From Candidatus Stahliibacteriota bacterium (GTDB lineage Bacteria; Hydrothermota; UBA3073), in assembly GCA_030627085.1 (NCBI GenBank), contig DAOUSS010000074.1, forward strand, positions 1 through 7,167: a DNA stretch of 7,167 nucleotides, written 5' to 3'. Below, piece after piece: positions 1 to 5,642 of this stretch; the stretch's first letter is position 1; each line of letters starts with the position of its first letter. Made by a program: the position numbers and the translations under genes. The notes under the pieces were generated by a model that made no database searches, was not told the origin of the DNA, and saw only the letters and a list, made by a program, of their open reading frames with translations.

Positions 1-138
1 AGTTCGTAGGATCCCTATGGAGGCGAGCATCGAGCATCAAAAAATCGAGCCTCGTTACGAGCATCTATACCGATAAACGAGGGTTGTAAGGGATTAGGAA
101 TTTTGTGAAATGCAGTTGACATAACATTAGGAGGTTAT
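1..138. other. Noncoding region upstream of apt with short repeats
   Basis: No credible gene is visible here. The 7-base unit GAGCATC occurs twice in tandem (25-31, 32-38) and again at 59-65. CCTCGTT at 50-56 can pair with AACGAGG at 76-82, and inside that arm CTCG (51-54) also pairs with CGAG (58-61). The region therefore looks like a fragment of an interspersed repeat or a small structured element. It presumably also carries the apt promoter, but I could not find a convincing -35/-10 pair: TTGACA at 116-121 is too close to the apt start to serve it. Confidence 0.5.
128..134 (+). promoter_or_regulatory. Ribosome binding site of apt
   Basis: TAGGAGG lies 4 bases before the ATG at 139. It is a strong Shine-Dalgarno match with slightly short spacing, and it fixes the apt start. 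Confidence 0.75.
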
Positions 139-657
139 ATGGAGGATCTGAAAAGGGTTATAAGGAGTATTCCTGATTTCCCAAAAAAAGGAATACTGTT
201 CAGGGATATTACCCCTCTCCTCGAAGATAGATACACATTTAGAAAGGTAATAGATATATTTGCGGAGTATTACAAAGACAGGGAGATTGATAAGATAGTA
301 TCCGCAGAGGCAAGAGGATTTATCTTCAGTGGAGCACTTTCATATATTCTTGACGCAGGTGTAGTTTTGGTTAGGAAACCCGGAAAACTTCCCTATAAAG
401 TTGTAAAAGAAGATTACGAACTTGAATACGGAAAAAATACATTCGAGGTTCACTGTGACGCAATAAAGAAAGGCGAGAAGGTTCTTGTGTTTGACGATCT
501 TCTGGCTACAGGTGGAACGGCATCCGCAATCTGTAGACTTGTTGAAAGACTGGGGGGAGAGGTTATAAGCGTTGCATTTCTTATTGAGCTTGAATCTCTC
601 AAAGGAAGAGAGAAATTGAAGGACTATGATATCTATACCTTGTTAAAATATGATTAG
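139..657 (+). CDS. apt: Adenine phosphoribosyltransferase
   Basis: This purine-salvage enzyme joins adenine to PRPP to give AMP and pyrophosphate in the cytoplasm. The 172-residue product has the normal length for bacterial Apt. Family signatures appear in order: the N-terminal IPDFPKKGILFRDITPLL stretch (11-28), the EARGF loop (57-61), the RKPGKLP segment (79-85) and the PRPP-binding motif VLVFDDLLATGGTA (115-128), whose two aspartates (119-120) and ATGGTA loop contact the ribose phosphate. The start is supported by AGGAGG just upstream. It is the only + strand gene here and is probably transcribed alone in this window. Its stop lies 8 bases from the stop of the convergent MEMO1-AMMECR1 gene, with no obvious terminator between them. 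The identification is secure; close relatives such as xanthine phosphoribosyltransferase lack this motif combination. Confidence 0.96.
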   Translation: MEDLKRVIRSIPDFPKKGILFRDITPLLEDRYTFRKVIDIFAEYYKDREIDKIVSAEARGFIFSGALSYILDAGVVLVRKPGKLPYKVVKEDYELEYGKNTFEVHCDAIKKGEKVLVFDDLLATGGTASAICRLVERLGGEVISVAFLIELESLKGREKLKDYDIYTLLKYD

Positions 658-665
658 ATTCTTTC

Positions 666-2099
666 TTACTCCTCTCCAAACACCTCTGCCTCAAATATAT
701 ATAGTTCAGCATCCTTCCATGCGTATGGTGGTAATCCTGCCTTCATTGAGACCTCCTCAAGGAAGGTTTTTTTGTCCCATCCATATTCTGTAGCAACCTG
801 TGGAAGCAGAAGACCAGAATACGCTCCTTTTATGATATATAACCCATGTTTACCCACTGTTATCTCTTTTATATCTTTTATTCTTTTTAGAGGAGACAAA
901 ACGGATATCTCTATCTTGATCTCATCAAGTTCATCTTCTTTCAGCGGAGGAAATCTTGGATCACCTATTGCAGCCCGTCTTGCCATCTCGTTTATAGTCT
1001 CATAAAGGGGCTTTACTGGATAGATATAACCGATACATCCGCGTAGATGCCCGTGTTTCTCTATCGTGACAAATGCTCCCTTCTTCTCTTTCAGAACAGG
1101 CAATTCCGTCTTTACTTGTGGGAGTAATTGCCCTTTTGATGCGTTCTCTATAGATTTTCTTGCGATTGTAAGCAGTGTTTCTTTTTCCTCTTTTGTAAGG
1201 GTTTTTCGTTTATCTTTTTCTTTCTCTGTTTCCGTTTTACCAGAATCCTTTTGTGTTTTTGAAGTACTATCTATCTCTTTATACATAACGAAGCTTGAAT
1301 ATCCAACTACATATCTACCAGTAGCCTTTGCGCCTGTAACATCACTGGAGTTTGTAACCCCTGTATTTAAAATGTTAGTTGCCCCAAGACCTTTACAGAT
1401 AAGCATTACAGTTGTTATTGGGCCGTATCCACAGGCGACATCTCCTTCCTTAGTTGCCATCCTATGAAATCCCTTTGCATCGAAATTTTTAATAAGTTCT
1501 ACAGCACTATCTACCTTTCTTTTACATTCATCGTAGTCGTTGCCATGATAGAGGTCCGATGACGCAACAAATAAGAGATCATCGTCCGCAAGCGATATAA
1601 CTGCAGATGCAAGTTCTGATACGATATTCATCGATTGATTACCTATAATTATGGGAACAAGTTTGAAATCTCCCAGAATATACTGAAGAAACGGAATCTG
1701 CACCTCAACGGAGTGCTCAGGTATATCAACCTCTTCAAGGTATCCAGCAAAGTTTATCTTTTCATAGAGTCGCTTGACAAACTCTTTGTCTATCTCGACA
1801 TTTCCAAGAGGTGTTCGAAAGTATCCCTCAGGCTGGATGCTTATACCATTAAAGTAGGCATGATGGGAAGGACCAATTACCACTACTGTTTGATAGGTTT
1901 TCCTTTCAATCTGGCGATAGGCATATGCAGCAGTCTGAGCGGAGAAATCGTATCCCGCATGTGGGCATATAAGCCCTTTTATATTTCCTTTAATAGCAAG
2001 GTCATCAGTATTATCTATAAATCTTTTTATAGTAGAGTTTAGTTCTCTTGCATCGTAGGGGTAGAATGTTCCTGCTACTGCTGGTTCTCTTATAAACAT
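666..2099 (-). CDS. MEMO1-AMMECR1 fusion (AmmeMemoRadiSam proteins B and A)
   Basis: The protein (477 residues from the chosen start) joins two families that are often separate genes. Residues 1 to about 275 are a MEMO1 domain: REPAVAGTFYP near the N-terminus, CPHAGY (45-50), GPSHH (76-80), PEHSVEVQIPF (127-137), SSDLYHGND (180-188) and ACGYGP (222-227). His47, His79 and Cys223 appear to match the metal-binding His/His/Cys set of human MEMO1. A lysine/glutamate-rich linker (about 276-300) leads to an AMMECR1 domain (about 301-477) with GHLRGCIGY (350-358), GDPRFPPL (379-386) and LLPQVATEYGW (431-441). Known context: MEMO1 and AMMECR1 homologues co-occur with a radical SAM protein in prokaryotes, with the substrate unknown; no such gene lies in this window. 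The start at 2099 follows AAGGAGG by 6 bases and matches the usual family N-terminus. A longer form from 2165 would add a hydrophobic leader. It sits 82 bases after the TPR gene, probably in the same operon. Confidence 0.92.
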   Translation of the reverse strand: MFIREPAVAGTFYPYDARELNSTIKRFIDNTDDLAIKGNIKGLICPHAGYDFSAQTAAYAYRQIERKTYQTVVVIGPSHHAYFNGISIQPEGYFRTPLGNVEIDKEFVKRLYEKINFAGYLEEVDIPEHSVEVQIPFLQYILGDFKLVPIIIGNQSMNIVSELASAVISLADDDLLFVASSDLYHGNDYDECKRKVDSAVELIKNFDAKGFHRMATKEGDVACGYGPITTVMLICKGLGATNILNTGVTNSSDVTGAKATGRYVVGYSSFVMYKEIDSTSKTQKDSGKTETEKEKDKRKTLTKEEKETLLTIARKSIENASKGQLLPQVKTELPVLKEKKGAFVTIEKHGHLRGCIGYIYPVKPLYETINEMARRAAIGDPRFPPLKEDELDEIKIEISVLSPLKRIKDIKEITVGKHGLYIIKGAYSGLLLPQVATEYGWDKKTFLEEVSMKAGLPPYAWKDAELYIFEAEVFGEE

Positions 2100-2105
2100 A
2101 ACCTG

Positions 2106-2118
2106 CCTCCTTCCTCCT
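2106..2118 (-). promoter_or_regulatory. Strong double ribosome binding site of the MEMO1-AMMECR1 gene
   Basis: Read on the - strand, AGGAGG (2118-2113) is followed directly by AAGGAGG (2112-2106), which ends 6 bases before the ATG at 2099. This near-perfect Shine-Dalgarno sequence is the main reason for preferring the start at 2099 over the upstream in-frame ATG at 2165. Confidence 0.75.
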
Positions 2119-2181
2119 GTGAAAAGAAAAAAGGACATCAGTAATATAAAATATCTTGAATACATCAGTATTGCTCTTCTC

Positions 2182-2445
2182 TTATGCCCCAACAATCTTT
2201 TCAAGGTGTTGTTTTGCTTGTTGGTTTTCAGGCTCTAACTCTACCGCTTTCTTAAAGCACTCCCTCGCTTTATCCAGCTGATTGAGACTTTCGTAAGCTA
2301 TACCCATATTACAATAGATTTGCGAGTTATTGGGTGACAATTTAAGTGCCTTCAGCCATGTTGTTATAGCCTCCTCGTATCTCGATGAGAGAAAGTTGAA
2401 TTTTGCAACCTCTATAAGGTCCTCAAGTTCTGGTTTTGCTTTCAT
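2182..2445 (-). CDS. Small TPR-repeat protein
   Basis: The 87-residue product consists almost entirely of two tetratricopeptide repeats (about residues 6-39 and 40-73) plus a C-terminal capping helix (about 74-87). Consensus TPR positions are visible: YEEAITTWLKALKLSPNN in the first repeat, and GIAYESLNQLDKARECFKKAVELEPEN in pieces across the second (Gly, Ala, Tyr, Leu, Ala, Phe, Ala and Pro at the usual places). There is no signal peptide or membrane segment, so it is probably cytoplasmic. TPR folds bind other proteins, but the partner cannot be read from the sequence. Its ATG overlaps the stop of the ktrA-like gene (ATGA) and its own Shine-Dalgarno is weak, which suggests translational coupling. 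Whether it acts with the K+ regulator upstream or the MEMO1-AMMECR1 protein downstream is unknown. The length is short for a TPR protein, but the frame is intact. Confidence 0.87.
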   Translation of the reverse strand: MKAKPELEDLIEVAKFNFLSSRYEEAITTWLKALKLSPNNSQIYCNMGIAYESLNQLDKARECFKKAVELEPENQQAKQHLEKIVGA

Positions 2446-3131
2446 ATAATCTTTTTTAATTTTTCTACATCCTTGACTTTGCCGAGAAGAACAAGGGTAT
2501 CTCCCGTTGCTATTTCATCTTTGGAAGTTGGTGCAATTATAATATCTTCAGTAAATGTTGGTTCGCCTCTTTCATCTATTCCGGGAACCTTGTGCTTAAT
2601 CGCAATGAGCGTGACGCCATATTTTGCTCTGAGGTTTACCTCACCGATCGTCTTACCACAGAAGGTTGTGGGGGCTGATAACTCCACTATTGAATAATCC
2701 TTTGAAACAGATATATAATCGAAAATACCAGGTGATGCAAGGGATTCTGCAAGTTTTTCTCCCATATCCCGTTCGGGGAAAACAACTCTGTCTGCCCCTA
2801 TTTTTGCCAGTATCTTTCCCTGAAGGGGGTCAGTAGCCTTTGATATTACCATCGGAATGCCAAAATCTTTACATATCATTGTCACAAGGATAGATGCAGA
2901 TATATCTTCTCCTACCGCTACAATAGCAGCATCTACATCTTTAAGCCCCACTTTTTGTAGAGAAGTTGTGTCTGTTGCGTCTAACTGGACGGCTACAGTA
3001 GCAAACTCCGATGCTATTCTAACCTTTTCCTCATCAGAATCAACTGCAATCACCTGAAAACCCTTCTTTGCAAGAGCTCTTGCAACGGTAATTCCAAATC
3101 TTCCAAGACCTATCACTCCAAATTGCTTCAT
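2442..3131 (-). CDS. ktrA: KtrA/TrkA-type K+ uptake regulatory subunit (RCK domain protein)
   Basis: This is a cytoplasmic gating subunit of Ktr/Trk potassium transporters, which binds nucleotides and contacts the membrane channel subunit. The 229-residue protein has one RCK_N domain (about 1-125) and one RCK_C/TrkA_C domain (about 145-229), the single-module arrangement of KtrA/KtrC rather than the duplicated TrkA of E. coli. The Rossmann motif GLGRFG is at 8-13 with an acidic residue, Asp31, ending the second strand. FPERDMGEKLAESL (118-131) and RAKYGVTLIAIKH further on are typical of KtrA. The ATG at 3131 is preferred over an upstream in-frame TTG because the family begins at KQFGVIG and a GGGGG tract lies 4 bases upstream. 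Its stop overlaps the TPR start by 4 bases. No KtrB/TrkH channel gene is adjacent within the window, so the membrane partner must be encoded elsewhere. Confidence 0.93.
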   Translation of the reverse strand: MKQFGVIGLGRFGITVARALAKKGFQVIAVDSDEEKVRIASEFATVAVQLDATDTTSLQKVGLKDVDAAIVAVGEDISASILVTMICKDFGIPMVISKATDPLQGKILAKIGADRVVFPERDMGEKLAESLASPGIFDYISVSKDYSIVELSAPTTFCGKTIGEVNLRAKYGVTLIAIKHKVPGIDERGEPTFTEDIIIAPTSKDEIATGDTLVLLGKVKDVEKLKKII

Positions 3132-3161
3132 AAAACCCCCAAAAGTTAAATCAAATATCAA

Positions 3162-3177
3162 TCCGTCAGCCGACGGA
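3162..3177. repeat. Short perfect hairpin in the ktrA leader
   Basis: TCCGTC (3162-3167) and GACGGA (3172-3177) form a perfect 6-bp GC-rich stem with a 4-base loop. It lies between the putative promoter and the ktrA-like start, so it would be in the 5' leader of that mRNA. It is GC-rich against an AT-rich surround. No T-run follows it on the - strand, so termination is unlikely. It may be a protein-binding site, an mRNA-stabilising stem or a dispersed repeat unit. Confidence 0.55.
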
Positions 3178-3188
3178 CAAAAATCAAA

Positions 3189-3216
3189 ATTATAGCCACA
3201 GATTTATCGGAGTCAT
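3189..3216 (-). promoter_or_regulatory. Putative sigma70-type promoter for ktrA-TPR-MEMO1 operon
   Basis: On the - strand a perfect TATAAT (3194-3189) is preceded, after a 16-base spacer, by ATGACT (3216-3211), which matches TTGACA at four of six positions. Transcription would start near 3182, giving a leader of about 50 bases before the ktrA ATG that includes the 3162-3177 hairpin. The element is plausible by sequence and position only, and its consensus may differ in this lineage. Confidence 0.4.
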
Positions 3217-3320
3217 TGGGCATTAGTTATTAGGTCATTAAGGGCTTGGATAGCAAATGACCTAATCACCTAATAACTTAATTACGGTCTTTTTTCTGTG
3301 TTAATCTGTGCAATCTGTGG
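3196..3320. repeat. Outer inverted repeat CCACAGATT / AATCTGTGG with TCTGTG repeats
   Basis: CCACAGATT (3196-3204) is the exact reverse complement of AATCTGTGG (3312-3320). The right arm is part of a run in which TCTGTG recurs at 3295-3300, 3305-3310 and 3314-3319, a spacing of about 9-10 bases. The arms bracket the inner inverted repeat at 3225-3278. The arrangement looks like a small dispersed palindromic element rather than chance. Confidence 0.6.
3225..3278. repeat. Inner inverted repeat built on ATTAGGTCATT
   Basis: The left arm AGTTATTAGGTCATT (3225-3239) pairs with the right side in two exact 11-base matches: AATGACCTAAT (3256-3266) is complementary to 3229-3239, and ACCTAATAACT (3268-3278) is complementary to 3225-3235. 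The right arm thus holds a partly duplicated unit (ACCTAAT occurs twice). A stem with a short bulge and a loop of about 16 bases is possible on either strand. No U-run follows, so this is more likely a repeat element than a terminator. Confidence 0.65.
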
Positions 3321-3333
3321 TTTGTTTTGAATC

Positions 3334-4332
3334 TTAACTATTCAATTGTACCCACTTTCCACCACTATCAAGGGATTCCTGTGCGGAGCCGAGTACTTTT
3401 AACACCCTTAATGCCAGTTGCCCATCGGACAGGGGAGTTTTTCTCTTTACAAGGCAGTCAACAAACTCCCGGCACTCAATAGAAAGCGGTTCTTTATTAT
3501 CCACCTTCGGAATAAGTATATCACCACTTCGTAGAGAGAGAGCTTCGCTAACATTTGAAAACTTTGTGCTGAAATCAACTCCCTTATCATACAGCTTTAT
3601 CTTCTCGCTTGCCTCCATATCGTCAAACACAGCCATCTTTTTATCGCCTACAATGGTGAATTTTCTCATCTTGTGTGGATCTAACCAGGAAAGATGTATA
3701 TGAACAAGCATTTTTTGATGAAAATAAAGAATGAGAAAAACTACATCGGCAACGCCCTTCATAAGATACGATTCTCCAATTGCCATTACCTTTGTGGGTT
3801 CCTTTTGTAAAAGATAAAGGATGACCGAAATATCGTGTGGTCCAAAACTCCAGAGTGCATTTTCATCTTCTCTGATTCTGCCCAGATTGACTCGTTGTGA
3901 ATATATGTATCTTATAGTGCCAAGAACCCCATCATCCATATATTTTTTAAGCATTCTTACAGCAGGATGGTACAGAAGAAGATGGCCTACCATTAGGATA
4001 CGATTTCTATCCTTTGCAAGCTTTACCAGATATTCTCCATCTTCAACCGTAAGAGCAAGTGGTTTCTCTACAAATACATCCTTGTTATGTTCAAGCACAA
4101 GTTTTGCAAGTTTATAATGTGAACCACCGCCTGTTGCTATAGCAACTGCATCCGATTTTTCAAGTAATTTTTCAATGTGTTCGGTTGTCTCTACATCTCT
4201 GTATCTCGTTTTTATTTTTTTAAGTTTCCGTGTATCAGAATCACAGACTACACTTAAAACCCCGATCTCCCTGAAATTTCTTATCAGGTTTGGCCCCCAA
4301 TAGCCAGCTCCTATAACGCCAATTCTCATCAT
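3334..4332 (-). CDS. Gfo/Idh/MocA family NAD(P)-dependent oxidoreductase, probably sugar-nucleotide
   Basis: The 332-residue protein is a complete Gfo/Idh/MocA dehydrogenase. The N-terminal Rossmann domain (about 1-120) starts with GVIGAGYWG (5-13). The family hallmark EKP is at 89-91, GH at 116-117, and GPHD at 164-167 supplies the likely catalytic histidine at 166. The C-terminal alpha/beta half (about 121-332) carries the substrate pocket. Members of this type commonly oxidise the C3 hydroxyl of UDP-sugars (GnnA, WlbA/WbpB) in surface-glycan pathways; the exact substrate cannot be told here. It is the last gene of the probable operon that begins upstream with the C25 peptidase and includes a GalE-type epimerase, which favours a cell-surface polysaccharide role. 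Two adjacent ATG codons (4332, 4329) could start it; neither has a strong Shine-Dalgarno. The gap to the RF-like gene is 16 bases. Confidence 0.9.
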   Translation of the reverse strand: MMRIGVIGAGYWGPNLIRNFREIGVLSVVCDSDTRKLKKIKTRYRDVETTEHIEKLLEKSDAVAIATGGGSHYKLAKLVLEHNKDVFVEKPLALTVEDGEYLVKLAKDRNRILMVGHLLLYHPAVRMLKKYMDDGVLGTIRYIYSQRVNLGRIREDENALWSFGPHDISVILYLLQKEPTKVMAIGESYLMKGVADVVFLILYFHQKMLVHIHLSWLDPHKMRKFTIVGDKKMAVFDDMEASEKIKLYDKGVDFSTKFSNVSEALSLRSGDILIPKVDNKEPLSIECREFVDCLVKRKTPLSDGQLALRVLKVLGSAQESLDSGGKWVQLNS

Positions 4333-4348
4333 AAGCTGATTAAAAGTT

Positions 4349-4693
4349 CTAATCTTCCTCTATACTTACCTTCTTTCTCAATATTTTCTTTTCTCCTATC
4401 TTCTTTTTCTCCTTTAATATCTTTTCTTTTACATAGACAGGCAATTTTGTTGGTATCCTTTTGGGTTTTCTTTTGTTCAGTTCAATAAGCCTCTTCTGTA
4501 ATTCCAGAAGTGCTGCCTTTTTATTTAATGCTTGAGAGCGCTGCCTGGTCGATACAACAGTTATCCCTGATTCTGGATGATATATCCTGACTGCAGTTTC
4601 CTTCTTGTTTTTTCTCTGTCCTCCAGGCCCACGGCTTTTGAAGAATGTAATGTTTGTCTCCTCTTCTATACTTTTCAAATGCGTTGAAAACAT
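4349..4693 (-). CDS. Peptide chain release factor-like protein (GGQ domain, C12orf65/ArfB-like)
   Basis: The 114-residue protein contains only the catalytic domain of class I release factors. GPGGQ is at 22-26, with the universal GGQ at 24-26 that hydrolyses peptidyl-tRNA, followed by NKKETAVRI and GITVVSTRQRSQALNKKAA. It lacks the codon-recognition domain (no PxT/SPF region), so it should not read stop codons. The C-terminal third (about 70-114) is very lysine/arginine-rich, as in ArfB (YaeJ) and mitochondrial C12orf65/MTRFR, where such a tail contacts the ribosome during rescue of stalled complexes. Function is therefore probably codon-independent ribosome rescue, by family analogy. The start is the only ATG before the domain, with a poor Shine-Dalgarno, and lies 18 bases after the epimerase stop. 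Its position between two sugar enzymes is odd. Confidence 0.88.
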   Translation of the reverse strand: MFSTHLKSIEEETNITFFKSRGPGGQRKNKKETAVRIYHPESGITVVSTRQRSQALNKKAALLELQKRLIELNKRKPKRIPTKLPVYVKEKILKEKKKIGEKKILRKKVSIEED

Positions 4694-4711
4694 TATAATT
4701 CTTAATAATTC

Positions 4712-5629
4712 TTATCCTTTGGTAGCTTTTAGCCACTGTACTACTTTCGAAAGTCCATCTTCCAACGAGACAGATGGTTGCCATCCCAGGATATCTTTCG
4801 CTCTTTCTACACAGAGATAATTACAATTTATCTCTCCCTCTCTCAGTGGCTTATATACTGGAGGAATATTGTGGCTTACTATCCCTTTCAGCATAGAATA
4901 CAATTTTTCTACACTGGTGGGCTTACCTGTACCTATATTTATAATTTTGTTGTCTCCTTTCTGGATGGAAAGAATATTTGCCCTTACAATATCTCCAACA
5001 TACACATAGTCTCTCACTGGTTTTCCGTATCCATATAGTGTACAAGATTTTTCTTTCAGCATATTCTTGGTAAATATAGATACAACACCTGCTTCTCCAA
5101 ATGGGTCCTGTCTTTCTCCATATACATTTGAATATCGTAAGATAGTATATGGGAAATACTCGTCAAAGAATTTTACATATAATTCACCCGCAAGTTTTGA
5201 TATCCCATATGGAGATACAGGCCTCGGGAGATCCACCTCTTGCGCAGGTTTTTTAATATCTCCGTATATAACACCACCTGATGAGGAAAATATAAATTTC
5301 TTTACCCTGTGCAATCTGCATAATGAGAGTATATTCAGTGTCCCTATTATGTTATTCTTCGCATCTAACAATAGATTACTGCAGGATTTTCTCACATCTG
5401 TCTGAGCTGCAAGGTGGAATACATAAGAAAACTTTGCCTTTTTGAATATCTCTGCTACACCATCGTCCTGAACCGAAAGCTCGTAAAGAGAAGCACGAGA
5501 ATTTACATTCTCTCTCTTTCCCGTAGAGAAATCGTCTATTATATAAACATTAGATTCCTGCTCTATAAGGGCATCCACAAGATGAGAACCTATAAATCCT
5601 GCACCGCCTGTAACAAGAACATTTTGCAT
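4712..5629 (-). CDS. NAD-dependent epimerase/dehydratase, GalE type
   Basis: This extended short-chain dehydrogenase (305 residues) probably acts on a nucleotide sugar, most likely as a UDP-glucose/UDP-GlcNAc 4-epimerase. The NAD-binding motif TGGAGFIGSH is at 7-16 with Asp32-Asp33 at the end of the second strand for the NAD ribose. The catalytic set is SSSGGVIYG (115-123) and Tyr141-Gly-Ile-Ser-Lys145 (YxxxK). RYSNVYGERQDPFGEAGVV (165-183) and the later RDYVYVGDIVRA segment are typical of GalE-like enzymes. Length is normal and the frame intact. GAGGAG (5642-5637) lies 7 bases before the ATG. It begins 13 bases after the C25 peptidase stop and is followed by the RF-like and Gfo/Idh genes, so it likely supplies a sugar for a surface glycan. 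Other epimerase or dehydratase substrates cannot be excluded. Confidence 0.92.
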   Translation of the reverse strand: MQNVLVTGGAGFIGSHLVDALIEQESNVYIIDDFSTGKRENVNSRASLYELSVQDDGVAEIFKKAKFSYVFHLAAQTDVRKSCSNLLLDAKNNIIGTLNILSLCRLHRVKKFIFSSSGGVIYGDIKKPAQEVDLPRPVSPYGISKLAGELYVKFFDEYFPYTILRYSNVYGERQDPFGEAGVVSIFTKNMLKEKSCTLYGYGKPVRDYVYVGDIVRANILSIQKGDNKIINIGTGKPTSVEKLYSMLKGIVSHNIPPVYKPLREGEINCNYLCVERAKDILGWQPSVSLEDGLSKVVQWLKATKG

Positions 5630-5636
5630 GTAAACA

Positions 5637-5642
5637 CTCCTC
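5637..5642 (-). promoter_or_regulatory. Ribosome binding site of the epimerase gene
   Basis: GAGGAG lies directly after the C25 peptidase stop codon and 7 bases before the epimerase ATG at 5629. It supports this start and co-transcription of the two genes. Confidence 0.65.

Larger units (their letters stand above)
3132..3333. other. Intergenic region with nested inverted repeats and promoter
   Basis: This 202-base spacer separates the oxidoreductase stop from the ktrA-like start on the same strand. It contains a probable promoter, a small perfect hairpin and two nested families of inverted repeats, described separately. I see no protein-coding potential. None of the stems is followed by a clear U-run on the - strand, so a classic rho-independent terminator for the upstream operon is not evident. 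Confidence 0.7.

Noticed and set aside
2..76. Open frame from the left edge ending at a TAA at 74-76, possibly the end of an upstream + strand gene
   Set aside because: It is only about 24 codons, is made largely of the GAGCATC repeat and matches no family I recognise. It cannot be judged without upstream sequence.
116..121. TTGACA as a -35 box for apt
   Set aside because: A -10 at normal spacing would fall at the apt start codon, downstream of its ribosome binding site.
1635..2042. Open frame of 135 codons on the + strand
   Set aside because: It is antisense to the conserved MEMO1 domain and shows no family motif.
3159..3161. TTG start for the ktrA-like gene, giving ten extra residues
   Set aside because: It has no ribosome site, runs through the leader and extends beyond the usual family N-terminus; the ATG at 3131 fits better.
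3225..3278. Rho-independent terminator for the C25-to-oxidoreductase operon
   Set aside because: The stem is AT-rich, interrupted and not followed by a T-run on the - strand.
3295..3320. CRISPR-like array from the repeated TCTGTG units
   Set aside because: The units are 6-8 bases with 3-4 bases between them, far below CRISPR repeat and spacer lengths, and there are no cas genes.
4521..4784. Open frame of 87 codons on the - strand overlapping the RF-like and epimerase genes
   Set aside because: It is out of frame with two well-supported genes and its translation shows no domain; it is a shadow frame.
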